Shown piece after piece: positions 1 through 6,357 of a stretch of 16,708 nt of DNA (within the stretch, counting starts at the first letter, position 1; each line of letters begins with the position of its first letter). Below the pieces are notes generated by a model that was not told the origin of the DNA, ran no database searches, and saw only the letters and a program-made list of their open reading frames with translations. Location: contig JAHHUD010000033.1 in assembly GCA_020024185.1 (NCBI GenBank), forward strand, positions 1 to 16,708, in the 5' to 3' direction. A program made the position numbers and the translations under genes. Source of the stretch: Oscillospiraceae bacterium. Lineage in GTDB: Bacteria; Bacillota; Clostridia; Oscillospirales; Ruminococcaceae.

Positions 1-687
1 TTAAATGCTTTAAAAGAAGTATCTCAAAATGAAATTTTAAGTGATGAACAAAGAAATACTTTAAATGTAACTATTGATAAAGCATTAGTTAAGGCATCTG
101 AAGCTTGGAATAAAGTTGAAGAATTAAATGCTAAATATTTAGAAGCTTTAAATAATAATGATTTAGAAGCTTGCAATAAATTATTAGAAGAAAATCGTGC
201 TTTAAGAACTAATGTATTATCTGCATTTAAATTTGCTGAAGATAATTTAGTAAGATTAACTTGGGAAGATGTATCTCAATTTCCACATGAACATAGCGTT
301 AATAATATTGCTGCATTAAATGGTGCAATTGAAGCTTTAGAAGCAGGTGATAATGCTCTTGCATTAGATGAATACTTATATTTAGTTGATAATAACTGGT
401 ATGCATATGATTGGTCTAAAGAAACATTTAATTACTTTACTGATTATGTTTTAAATCAAAGTGCTGACCGTTTAATGTGGGGTGCTGGCAGAGTTTGGGG
501 CCATAATGACTTGTTTGATGTGATTAACTCTCTTCAAGAAAAAGAAGAAGGAGATGATTTTTCTTCTGAAATCGAATATTTAAAAGCTTGTCTTGAAAAT
601 GAAACTAAATTCTTAAGTGAACAAGTTGAACTAGAGGTTAATACAGTAAAGGAACTAACTACTAAGTTAGCTAATATTGATAAATAA
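1..687 (+). CDS. C-terminal part of a large protein, possibly an M28-type peptidase (partial, 5' end outside window)
   Basis: An open frame runs from the first base to a TAA at 685-687, giving 228 residues with no start inside the window that needs to be used. The visible part is acidic and mostly helical, with no membrane segment and no obvious catalytic motif. The stretch around HEHSVNNIAALNGAIEAL, followed by ADRLMWGAGRVWGHNDLFD, recalls the C-terminal helical region of clostridial PA-domain M28-family peptidases, but this is from memory and the metal-binding core would lie upstream. Leucine is written mostly as TTA, whereas the thi genes downstream favour CTT, so codon use differs from its neighbours. 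No convincing terminator follows it; 688-829 is AT-rich and empty. Confidence 0.5.
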   Translation, partial: LNALKEVSQNEILSDEQRNTLNVTIDKALVKASEAWNKVEELNAKYLEALNNNDLEACNKLLEENRALRTNVLSAFKFAEDNLVRLTWEDVSQFPHEHSVNNIAALNGAIEALEAGDNALALDEYLYLVDNNWYAYDWSKETFNYFTDYVLNQSADRLMWGAGRVWGHNDLFDVINSLQEKEEGDDFSSEIEYLKACLENETKFLSEQVELEVNTVKELTTKLANIDK

Positions 688-829
688 CTATAATCTTTTT
701 AACGTACATTTTATAAACTTTTATATTTGTAGATTTGTATTAAATAATGAGTACAATTTTTAATTTTATAAAATGCAATAGAGAGTAGAGATATGTCATA
801 ACAGACGATTTTTCATATTAATATGTTGT

Positions 830-858
830 TTGACGTTTATATGCTTTTGTGATATTAT
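830..858 (+). promoter_or_regulatory. Sigma-A-like promoter of the thiW-thiM-thiE unit
   Basis: TTGACG at 830-835 is separated by 17 bases from TATTAT at 853-858. Transcription would start near 865, exactly at the 5' edge of the TPP aptamer. Confidence 0.75.
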
Positions 859-864
859 ATAGAA

Positions 865-953
865 GATATGGGGAGCTTTAACCAGGCTGAGAGGAAGCTT
901 TTGACTTCGACCCTTAAACCTGATGTGGATAATGCCACCGTAGGAAAACATAT
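865..953 (+). promoter_or_regulatory. TPP riboswitch (THI box) upstream of thiW
   Basis: The conserved TPP aptamer blocks are present in order: GGGGAGC at 870-876, CAGGCTGAGAGG at 883-894, CGACCC near 908-913, AACCTGAT at 917-924, GGATAATGCCA at 927-937 and CGTAGGAAA at 939-947. ATATG (866-870) and CATAT (949-953) close P1. The CTGAGA block binds the pyrimidine and the GGATAATGCCA arm binds the pyrophosphate. It sits directly after a promoter and before an intrinsic terminator at 967-999, so TPP binding should cause premature termination ahead of the thiamine salvage genes. Confidence 0.95.
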
Positions 954-966
954 AGTTTGCTATGCA

Positions 967-999
967 CGGATAATCCATCAGGATTATCCGTTTTATTTT
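967..999 (+). terminator. Intrinsic terminator, expression platform of the first TPP riboswitch
   Basis: A perfect 10-bp stem, CGGATAATCC (967-976) with GGATTATCCG (981-990), has a 4-base loop and is followed by TTTTATTTT. The 3' arm contains ATTATCC (983-989), which is complementary to the aptamer's conserved GGATAAT at 927-933. That pairing is a candidate antiterminator and would exclude the TPP-bound fold. Confidence 0.9.
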
Positions 1000-1014
1000 A
1001 CAGAAAGGAGATAA

Positions 1015-1146
1015 GCCCGGGTGGCAAGGGAGCGCTTGACATCTTTGAAATAAGCGATGGGAACCTGTGTTTCAGGGTGAGAGGAAACAATTAAGTTTCG
1101 ACCGTGCGAAAGAATATTCTTTCGTAAATTAATTTACGAAAAGAGG
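1015..1146 (+). promoter_or_regulatory. Second structured leader element before thiW, candidate HMP-PP (thiS-motif-like) riboswitch with a translational platform
   Basis: Downstream of the terminator is a GC-richer leader with several helices: CGCTT/AAGCG (1033-1037 with 1052-1056), CGGGT/ACCTG (1018-1022 with 1063-1067) or alternatively CCTG/CAGG (1064-1067 with 1073-1076), and GAAAC/GTTTC (1084-1088 with 1095-1099). CAGGGTGAGAGG at 1073-1084 followed by a small hairpin and CGACC at 1099-1103 mirrors the pyrimidine-sensing block of both TPP aptamers in this window, but no GGATAATGCCA or CGTAGGGA arm follows. Hairpins 1107-1124 and 1118-1144 are mutually exclusive, and the second covers part of the thiW ribosome site AGAGG (1142-1146). 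HMP-PP riboswitches are known to control thiazole-branch genes, which fits thiW-thiM; the family assignment remains an inference. Confidence 0.6.
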
Positions 1147-1153
1147 AAAATAA

Positions 1154-1885
1154 ATGAAAAATTCAAAAAAAATCTTAAAGATGATAGTGCTTTCAATGCT
1201 TGTAGCACTTGGGGTTGTTATCTCTCCGATACTTCGTGTTGAAGGTATGTGCCCAATGGCACACTTTATAAATATTGTTGCTGCTGTTTTTATGGGACCT
1301 TGGTATGCACTTGTTTGTGCTGTACTTATTGGTATTATAAGAATGGTGACAATGGCTATCCCACCAATTGCGTTAACCGGCGCAATTTTTGGTGCATTTT
1401 TATCTGGAGTTTTTTATCGTTGGTCAAAAGGTAAACTTATTTTTGCAGTAATTGGAGAAGTTATAGGAACTGGTATAATTGGTGCAATAGTATCATATCC
1501 AGTTATGTCAATTTTGTGGGGCAAAGAAGGGCTTACATGGCTTTTTTATGTTCCATCTTTTGTTTGCGCAACTTTAATTGGTGGCAGTATTGCTTTTGTT
1601 TTTTTGAAAAAGCTTATGAAAACGGGAGCATTAACACGTTTTCAGCTTATGATTTCAGATAAAAGTTATGAAGATAAAAGTGGCACTATATCAACAGCTT
1701 CATCAATTGCAGCATTTGGTGCAATTATTTATCTTGTAATTAAAATTTTAACCACTATGGTTTTCAAAACAGATGCTAAAATTTGGTCATATATTGCAAA
1801 TGGTTCAGTAGTTATTTTTATAGCTGTTGCAGTTGTTTATTATTTTTTAAACAAATCAAAAAAGGACAAAAAAAGCAATGTTTAA
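1154..1885 (+). CDS. thiW: ThiW, thiazole (HET) ECF-transporter substrate-binding S component with a C-terminal extension
   Basis: The 243-residue membrane protein matches the ThiW family, the substrate-capture component that uses the shared ECF energizing module to import the thiazole precursor hydroxyethylthiazole. Residues 1-165 form the usual core of about six hydrophobic segments, including ISPILRVEGMCPMAHFIN (24-41) and AIPPIALTGAIFGAFLSG. Residues 166-243 are an addition: a short hydrophilic stretch, two further predicted membrane helices (about 181-203 and 212-232) and a lysine-rich tail. The start is ATG 1154, preceded by AGAGG. It overlaps thiM by eight bases, so the two are translationally coupled. 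It lies behind a TPP riboswitch and a second structured leader. The energizing EcfA/EcfT genes are not in the window. Confidence 0.88.
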   Translation: MKNSKKILKMIVLSMLVALGVVISPILRVEGMCPMAHFINIVAAVFMGPWYALVCAVLIGIIRMVTMAIPPIALTGAIFGAFLSGVFYRWSKGKLIFAVIGEVIGTGIIGAIVSYPVMSILWGKEGLTWLFYVPSFVCATLIGGSIAFVFLKKLMKTGALTRFQLMISDKSYEDKSGTISTASSIAAFGAIIYLVIKILTTMVFKTDAKIWSYIANGSVVIFIAVAVVYYFLNKSKKDKKSNV

Positions 1886-2690
1886 TAAAATTGTAGAAAT
1901 AAGAGAAAATTTAAAAGAAAAAAATCCACTTATTCATTCCATAACAAATCCAATATCAATAAATCAGTGTGCCAATGCAATAATTGCAGTTGGAGCAAAA
2001 CCAATTATGGCAGAACACCCACAGGAAGTTGCTGATATAACAAAAACATCAAAGGCACTTATGCTTAATATGGGAAATATAACAGATATAAGAATGCAAT
2101 CCATGTTAAATTCTGCTGAATGTGCAAATGAAAATAATATACCAATTGTTATAGATATCGTTGGTATTGCTTGTTCAAAACTTAGAAGAACTTATGTTTA
2201 TAATCTTTTGAAAAAATATAAAGTTACTGTAATAAAAGGTAACTATTCCGAGATAAATGCTTTATATAATTCAAATTATTCATCTGTCGGTGTAGATAGT
2301 GATATAAGTCTTGATAAAGATTATATAAGTAATATTGCTTATAAATTGGCGAAAAAATATAATTCAATAATTCTTGCAAGTGGGAAAGTTGATGTAGTAA
2401 CTGATGGCGAAAAAATAATACATATAAAAAACGGCACACATCAATTAAGTTGTATTACCGGCACAGGATGTATGCAGGGTGCGCTATGTAGTTGTTATAT
2501 TTCTGTTTGTAGAGATATAAGCGCAGTTATTTGTGCTTGTGTAGTTATGGGTATTTGTGGAGAACTTTCTCAAACAGATAAAGGCAACGGAACATTCATG
2601 GTTAATCTTATGGATAATCTTTCTATATTATCAAATCAAGATATAAAAGAATATATAAATGTGGAGGAATATGAAGTTGAAAAATTTTGA
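1878..2690 (+). CDS. thiM: Hydroxyethylthiazole kinase ThiM
   Basis: ThiM phosphorylates hydroxyethylthiazole to its phosphate in thiazole salvage; it acts in the cytoplasm as a ribokinase-fold enzyme. The 270-residue length is normal. Visible motifs are HSITNPIS (20-27, substrate side), a GN-SEI motif written GNYSEI (121-126), and the anion-hole/catalytic segment ITGTGCM (193-199) with Cys198. The usual DPVGxGAT segment reads DIVGIACS (93-100), a divergence near the nucleotide site. The start ATG overlaps the end of thiW and has only a weak purine stretch ahead, so it probably depends on coupling. It overlaps the start of thiE. Together with ThiW it supplies the thiazole half of thiamine phosphate. 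Confidence 0.93.
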   Translation: MFNKIVEIRENLKEKNPLIHSITNPISINQCANAIIAVGAKPIMAEHPQEVADITKTSKALMLNMGNITDIRMQSMLNSAECANENNIPIVIDIVGIACSKLRRTYVYNLLKKYKVTVIKGNYSEINALYNSNYSSVGVDSDISLDKDYISNIAYKLAKKYNSIILASGKVDVVTDGEKIIHIKNGTHQLSCITGTGCMQGALCSCYISVCRDISAVICACVVMGICGELSQTDKGNGTFMVNLMDNLSILSNQDIKEYINVEEYEVEKF

Positions 2691-3306
2691 TACAACATTA
2701 TATTTTATTACTGATAGTACTGGTATTGAAGAAGAAACTTTTTTATATAAAGTGGAACAAGCTTTAAAAGGTGGAGTTACACTTTTACAAATTCGTGAAA
2801 AAAATAAAACAACAAGAGAATATATAAACCTTGCAAACAAGGTTCATGAAATAACAAAAAAATATAATGTACCACTTATAATTGACGATAGACTTGATGT
2901 TGCTTTGGCAGTTGATGCAGAAGGTTTGCATGTGGGACAAAGTGATATGCCAGTCAATATTGCAAGAAAACTTTTTGGAGAAGATAAGATTATAGGCGCA
3001 ACAGCAAAAACAGTATCTCAAGCAAAACAAGCTTATGAACATGGGGCAGATTATCTTGGAGTTGGAGCAATTTATCCAACAACAACAAAGGTAATAACAG
3101 TGCTTACACCTGTTGAAACACTTAAAGATATTTGCAGAGCTGTTCCAATTCCGGTAAATGCAATTGGTGGGCTTAATAAAGATAATCTTGATGTACTTAA
3201 AGGTGTGGATATAGATGGTATTTGTGTTGTTTCTGCTATAATGAAAGCAGAAAATCCAACAACTGCTGCACAGGAACTTATAAAAGTGTATAAATCTTTA
3301 AAATAA
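2671..3306 (+). CDS. thiE: Thiamine-phosphate synthase ThiE
   Basis: ThiE joins HMP pyrophosphate and thiazole phosphate into thiamine phosphate in the cytoplasm. The 211-residue TIM barrel has the family motifs LQIREK (39-44), DDR (72-74), GLHVGQSD (85-92), GADYLGVGAIYPTTTK (125-140), AIGG (164-167) and VVSAIM (184-189). ATG 2671 is chosen over the in-frame ATG 2659 because GGAGG at 2663-2667 lies just upstream and the protein then begins near the first barrel strand; the spacing is short at three bases. The gene overlaps thiM by 20 bases and is the last of the unit; the next promoter begins five bases after its stop, so no separate terminator is seen here. Confidence 0.93.
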   Translation: MKLKNFDTTLYFITDSTGIEEETFLYKVEQALKGGVTLLQIREKNKTTREYINLANKVHEITKKYNVPLIIDDRLDVALAVDAEGLHVGQSDMPVNIARKLFGEDKIIGATAKTVSQAKQAYEHGADYLGVGAIYPTTTKVITVLTPVETLKDICRAVPIPVNAIGGLNKDNLDVLKGVDIDGICVVSAIMKAENPTTAAQELIKVYKSLK

Positions 3307-3310
3307 AAAC

Positions 3311-3339
3311 TTGCATAATTTGTAGTATAATAGTATAAT
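3311..3339 (+). promoter_or_regulatory. Sigma-A-like promoter of the thiD-cytX unit
   Basis: TTGCAT at 3311-3316 is 17 bases from a perfect TATAAT at 3334-3339; a second TATAAT copy lies at 3326-3331. The start site would fall just before the second TPP aptamer. Confidence 0.7.
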
Positions 3340-3354
3340 ACTATTCGGAAATTA

Positions 3355-3458
3355 AATATACGGGGAGCTTGCGAGATTATTCATACAGGCTGAGAGGAAG
3401 GTAAACCTTCGACCCATAAACCTGATTTGGATAATGCCAACGTAGGGAAACTTTATAT
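3355..3458 (+). promoter_or_regulatory. TPP riboswitch (THI box) upstream of thiD
   Basis: All aptamer blocks are present: CGGGGAGC at 3361-3368, CAGGCTGAGAGG at 3387-3398, a small AAGG/CCTT hairpin, CGACCC at 3410-3415, AACCTGAT at 3419-3426, GGATAATGCCAACGTAGGGA at 3429-3448. It is closely related to the first copy but more canonical at the 3' end. An intrinsic terminator follows at 3474-3507, so it should switch thiD-cytX off when TPP is plentiful. Confidence 0.95.
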
Positions 3459-3473
3459 TGTATCGTTTTTATA

Positions 3474-3510
3474 CAGGAAATTGCCAATTAGGTGATTTCC
3501 TGTTTTTGTT
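3474..3510 (+). terminator. Intrinsic terminator of the second TPP riboswitch
   Basis: A stem of about 12 pairs runs from CAGGAAAT (3474-3481) to ATTTCCTG (3495-3502), extended by G-U and CC/GG pairs around an AATTA loop. It is followed by TTTTTGTT. TTTCC in the 3' arm could pair instead with GGGAAA (3445-3450) at the aptamer's 3' end, a candidate antiterminator. Confidence 0.9.
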
Positions 3511-3603
3511 ATGTAAAATCATAAAAGTTTGATTTTAAGCGGTAAACTGGGAGCACCACTTTTTATCGCTAAATAAAAATAGTGCTTAAAAGGAGAGATA
3601 AAA
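3511..3603 (+). other. Folded leader between the TPP terminator and thiD
   Basis: This 93-base leader would be unnecessary if the terminator alone were the switch. It can form TAAAATCA/TGATTTTA (3514-3521 with 3530-3537), then AGCGGTAAA with TTTATCGCT (3538-3546 with 3562-3570). A competing fold pairs AGCAC (3552-3556) with GTGCT (3582-3586) plus TTTTTAT (3560-3566) with ATAAAAA (3573-3579), ending next to the thiD ribosome site AGGAG at 3591-3595. No TPP-like or known motif was recognised. Confidence 0.4.
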
Positions 3604-4410
3604 ATGAAAAAAGCATTATCAATCGCTGGCAGTGATTGCAGTGGAGGCGCTGGTATTCAGGCAGATTTAAAAACAATGACCATGAATGGTGTTTATGCAA
3701 TGAGTGCTGTAACAGCATTAACTGCACAAAATACAACCGGCGTTACTGGAATTATGGGGGTTACTCCAGAATTTTTAAAACAACAAATAGATGCAGTTTT
3801 TGAGGATATTCGTCCTGATGCTGTAAAAATAGGTATGGTGTCATCAGCTGAATTAGTAGAAGCTATTGCAGAAAGACTTATGTTTTATAAAGCAGAAAAT
3901 ATTATTGTTGACCCAGTAATGGTTGCAACAAGTGGTTCAAGCCTTATAGAAACAGATGCAATAACAACTCTTAAACATAAGCTTTTGCCAATTGCTACTT
4001 TGGTTACACCAAATATTCCAGAAGCAGAAATACTTGCAGATATGAAAATCTCTACAAAAGATGATATGGTTTGTGCTGCTGAGAAAATAAGCAAAAATTA
4101 TGGTTGTGCTGTTTTACTGAAAGGTGGACACAGTGTAAATGATGCAAATGACTTGCTTTTTGCTGACGGAAAATCACAATGGTTTATTGGTAAAAGAATA
4201 GATAATCCAAATACACATGGCACAGGCTGTACTTTATCAAGTGCAATTGCAGCAAATCTTGCAAAAGGATATGACCTTGCAGAATCTGTAAAAAGAGCAA
4301 AAGATTATATTTCTGGGGCATTGTCTGTAATGTTAAATCTTGGTAAAGGCAGAGGTCCTATGAATCACGCTTTTAATTTATCTGGAGAATTTTTAAGGGA
4401 GGCAGAATAA
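3604..4410 (+). CDS. thiD: Bifunctional HMP kinase / HMP-phosphate kinase ThiD
   Basis: ThiD phosphorylates hydroxymethylpyrimidine twice to give HMP pyrophosphate, the pyrimidine substrate of ThiE. The 268-residue ribokinase-fold protein carries the N-terminal AGSDCSGGAGIQADLK (8-23), VDPVMVATSG (102-111), TPNIPEAE (135-142), KGGH (173-176) and the C-terminal anion hole HGTGCTLS (205-212). The start ATG has AGGAG eight bases upstream. It follows its own TPP riboswitch and terminator, and cytX begins one base after its stop, so the two form an HMP import and activation unit. Nothing unusual is seen in the protein. Confidence 0.95.
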   Translation: MKKALSIAGSDCSGGAGIQADLKTMTMNGVYAMSAVTALTAQNTTGVTGIMGVTPEFLKQQIDAVFEDIRPDAVKIGMVSSAELVEAIAERLMFYKAENIIVDPVMVATSGSSLIETDAITTLKHKLLPIATLVTPNIPEAEILADMKISTKDDMVCAAEKISKNYGCAVLLKGGHSVNDANDLLFADGKSQWFIGKRIDNPNTHGTGCTLSSAIAANLAKGYDLAESVKRAKDYISGALSVMLNLGKGRGPMNHAFNLSGEFLREAE

Positions 4411-4411
4411 A

Positions 4412-5587
4412 ATGGGTGAAAAACGTACATCAGTATTTGAAAATAGTTTAATTTGGTTTGGGGCAGCAGTTTCTATTGCAGAGATAATAACAGGTACATA
4501 TTTTGCACCTTTGGGATTTTCAAAAGGTTTGCTTGCAGTTGTTATCGGACATATAATAGGTTGCACAATGTTATTTTTTGCAGGCATGATAGGTGGAAAA
4601 ACAAGAAAAAGTTCTATGGAAAATGTAAAAATCAGCTTTGGTCAAAAAGGCTGTTTGCTTTTTGCAGTTTTAAATGTTATTCAGCTTATTGGTTGGACTG
4701 CAATAATGATATTTGATGGTGCATTGGCAGCAAATGGTATATTTAATATCGGCAATTGGATATGGTGTATTGTTATTGGTGCATTGATTATTTTGTGGAT
4801 TGTAGTTGGTGTTGAAAATCTTGGTAAAATAAACACAGTTGCAATGGCAGCGTTATTTATACTTACAATTGTTTTAAGTTTTGTTATTTTTGGAAATACA
4901 TCAAATAGTGCTGTGGTAACAGAAGGAATGACATTTGGAGCAGCAGTTGAGCTTTCTGTTGCAATGCCACTTTCTTGGTTACCTCTTATAAGCGACTACA
5001 CAAGAGAAGCAAAAGAACCAGTAAAAGCAACTTTTGCAAGTACAATAACTTATGGTATTATCAGCTGTTGGATGTATGTTATAGGTATGGGAGCTGCTAT
5101 TTTTACCGGTGAAAGTGATATAGCACAAATTATGCTTAAAGCAGGTCTTGGAATTGCAGGACTTGTTATAGTTGTGTTCTCAACTGTAACAACAACATTT
5201 CTTGACGCTTGGTCAGCAGGTATTTCCAGCGAGTCTATAAGCCAAAAGTTAAACAGCAAAACAGTTGCAATAGTTACAACAGTAATTGGTATATTTGGAG
5301 CAATTTTTCTTCCACTTACAGATATAACAGAATTTTTATATTTTATAGGTTCTGTTTTTGCACCTATGATTGCAATTCAAATTGCAGATTTCTTTATATT
5401 GAAAAAAGATTATAATGAAAAAAGTGTAAATACTCAAAATATAATTATATGGATTATAGGTTTTATTACATATCGTATTCTTATGAAATATGATTTTATA
5501 TTGGGAAATACACTTCTTGATATGGTTATTACAATAGCTATTTGTGTTATTGTTAACACAATAAAAAAGCATACTGTAAAACAATAA
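4412..5587 (+). CDS. cytX: CytX, putative hydroxymethylpyrimidine transporter (NCS1 family)
   Basis: This 391-residue integral membrane protein, with about 11-12 hydrophobic segments, belongs to the nucleobase:cation symporter-1 family. The N-terminal SLIWFGAAVSIAEIITGTYF (residues 12-31), GRTKKSS-like loop GGKTRKSSMENV, and SWLPLISDYTREAK are typical of the CytX branch, which is commonly linked to TPP riboswitches and thought to import HMP. It follows thiD immediately (ATG one base after the thiD stop; GGGAGG ribosome site inside thiD) and ends just before a strong terminator. It should be repressed by TPP together with thiD. Substrate is inferred from family and context. Confidence 0.88.
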   Translation: MGEKRTSVFENSLIWFGAAVSIAEIITGTYFAPLGFSKGLLAVVIGHIIGCTMLFFAGMIGGKTRKSSMENVKISFGQKGCLLFAVLNVIQLIGWTAIMIFDGALAANGIFNIGNWIWCIVIGALIILWIVVGVENLGKINTVAMAALFILTIVLSFVIFGNTSNSAVVTEGMTFGAAVELSVAMPLSWLPLISDYTREAKEPVKATFASTITYGIISCWMYVIGMGAAIFTGESDIAQIMLKAGLGIAGLVIVVFSTVTTTFLDAWSAGISSESISQKLNSKTVAIVTTVIGIFGAIFLPLTDITEFLYFIGSVFAPMIAIQIADFFILKKDYNEKSVNTQNIIIWIIGFITYRILMKYDFILGNTLLDMVITIAICVIVNTIKKHTVKQ

Positions 5588-5598
5588 ATCCCCTATAA

Positions 5599-5637
5599 AA
5601 AATCCTCTATGGTAATTTTACCATAGAGGATTTTTTT
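5599..5637. terminator. Bidirectional intrinsic terminator between cytX and the VanZ-like gene
   Basis: AATCCTCTATGGTA (5601-5614) pairs with its complement up to 5632. A run of T follows on the plus strand (5631-5637) and a run of A precedes on the left, giving a T-run on the minus strand as well. It ends both converging transcripts; the VanZ-like stop codon lies within the T-run. Confidence 0.92.
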
Positions 5638-6163
5638 ATTGATATTGCAAGTTTTTTTTCTTTCTTCGTCCCCAAAACAGCCAAAACATAAAACGCAAAA
5701 ATAAAAGTATAAATATAGCAACACAAGTGCCAAAAGAAACACCTATAAAATCTATAAATATATCTGCAACTCTGCTTGAACGCCCAGGAACAAAACTCTG
5801 TATAAACTCATCAGTAACGGCAATACACAACCCAAAGAGCAACGGCCACGCACAAAACGCAACAAGACGTTTTGTATATGCTCTTAAACAAAGAACAAGA
5901 AAAAATCCAAGTATAGAAAATTCTGTGATATGGGCAAGTTTTCTAACTTGATATTCTGTAAGCTGTATGTTATACGGTAAATATGATAAGGTTTTGTTTA
6001 CGTAAGTGGTTACAGTATAGCTTTTTTGACCTGAAACTTGTGCAATTTGTGCTGAATTTGAAAATATAAAAAGAATACAAGCAACAACTGATGCTGTAAA
6101 AATTATTCTAAAAGAAATTGTGAAAAATATCAATGCATAATTTTTTTTATTTAATTCTTGCAA
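5636..6163 (-). CDS. VanZ-like family membrane protein
   Basis: The 175-residue protein has about four hydrophobic segments and the VanZ signatures: RKLAHITEFSILGFFL (74-89) and TDEFIQSFVPGRSSRVADI (117-135) followed by DFIG. VanZ in enterococci gives low-level teicoplanin resistance; most homologues have no defined role, so no function is claimed. The start is TTG: no ATG occurs in the N-terminal region, and AAGGAG on the minus strand (about 6171-6176) lies seven bases from the TTG at 6161-6163. The gene stands alone, divergent from yqeG and convergent with cytX. The C-terminus is short and basic. Confidence 0.85.
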   Translation of the reverse strand: MQELNKKNYALIFFTISFRIIFTASVVACILFIFSNSAQIAQVSGQKSYTVTTYVNKTLSYLPYNIQLTEYQVRKLAHITEFSILGFFLVLCLRAYTKRLVAFCAWPLLFGLCIAVTDEFIQSFVPGRSSRVADIFIDFIGVSFGTCVAIFILLFLRFMFWLFWGRRKKKNLQYQ

Positions 6164-6198
6164 AATAAAACTCCTTTTTGATACAAATTTTGGATTAC

Positions 6199-6207
6199 AT
6201 TATATCA
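6199..6207 (-). promoter_or_regulatory. Candidate extended -10 promoter of the VanZ-like gene
   Basis: On the minus strand TGATATAAT lies at 6207-6199, a perfect TATAAT with the TGn extension. No good -35 box lies at 16-18 bases, as is tolerated for extended -10 promoters. It is about 30 bases upstream of the ribosome site. Confidence 0.5.
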
Positions 6208-6281
6208 TAACTATATGTATAATAAACTATAATTTTGTAAAAAAACTAAAAATCAAACATACTGTATTAATACGTAATTTG

Positions 6282-6310
6282 TTGTTAAAATAAAATTAAT
6301 ATGTTATACT
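6282..6310 (+). promoter_or_regulatory. Promoter of the yqeG unit
   Basis: TTGTTA at 6282-6287 is 17 bases from TATACT at 6305-6310, with TG at 6302-6303 forming an extended -10. It drives yqeG and probably the next two genes. Confidence 0.65.
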
Positions 6311-6357
6311 AAAATATAAAGCATTTAAAAAATATTTAGAAAGGGGTATATTAATTT

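Noticed and set aside
796..978. 60-residue minus-strand frame over the first TPP riboswitch
   Set aside because: It runs antisense through the aptamer and terminator and has no coding character.
1107..1124. Perfect 18-base palindrome before thiW as a second intrinsic terminator
   Set aside because: It is followed by TAAATTAATTT rather than a T-run; it fits better as one state of the leader switch.
2659..2670. Upstream ATG of thiE at 2659
   Set aside because: The GGAGG ribosome site lies downstream of it, so the true start is ATG 2671.
5636..6163. VanZ-like gene as an antibiotic resistance determinant
   Set aside because: No other van genes are nearby, and most VanZ-like proteins in Clostridia have no shown resistance role.
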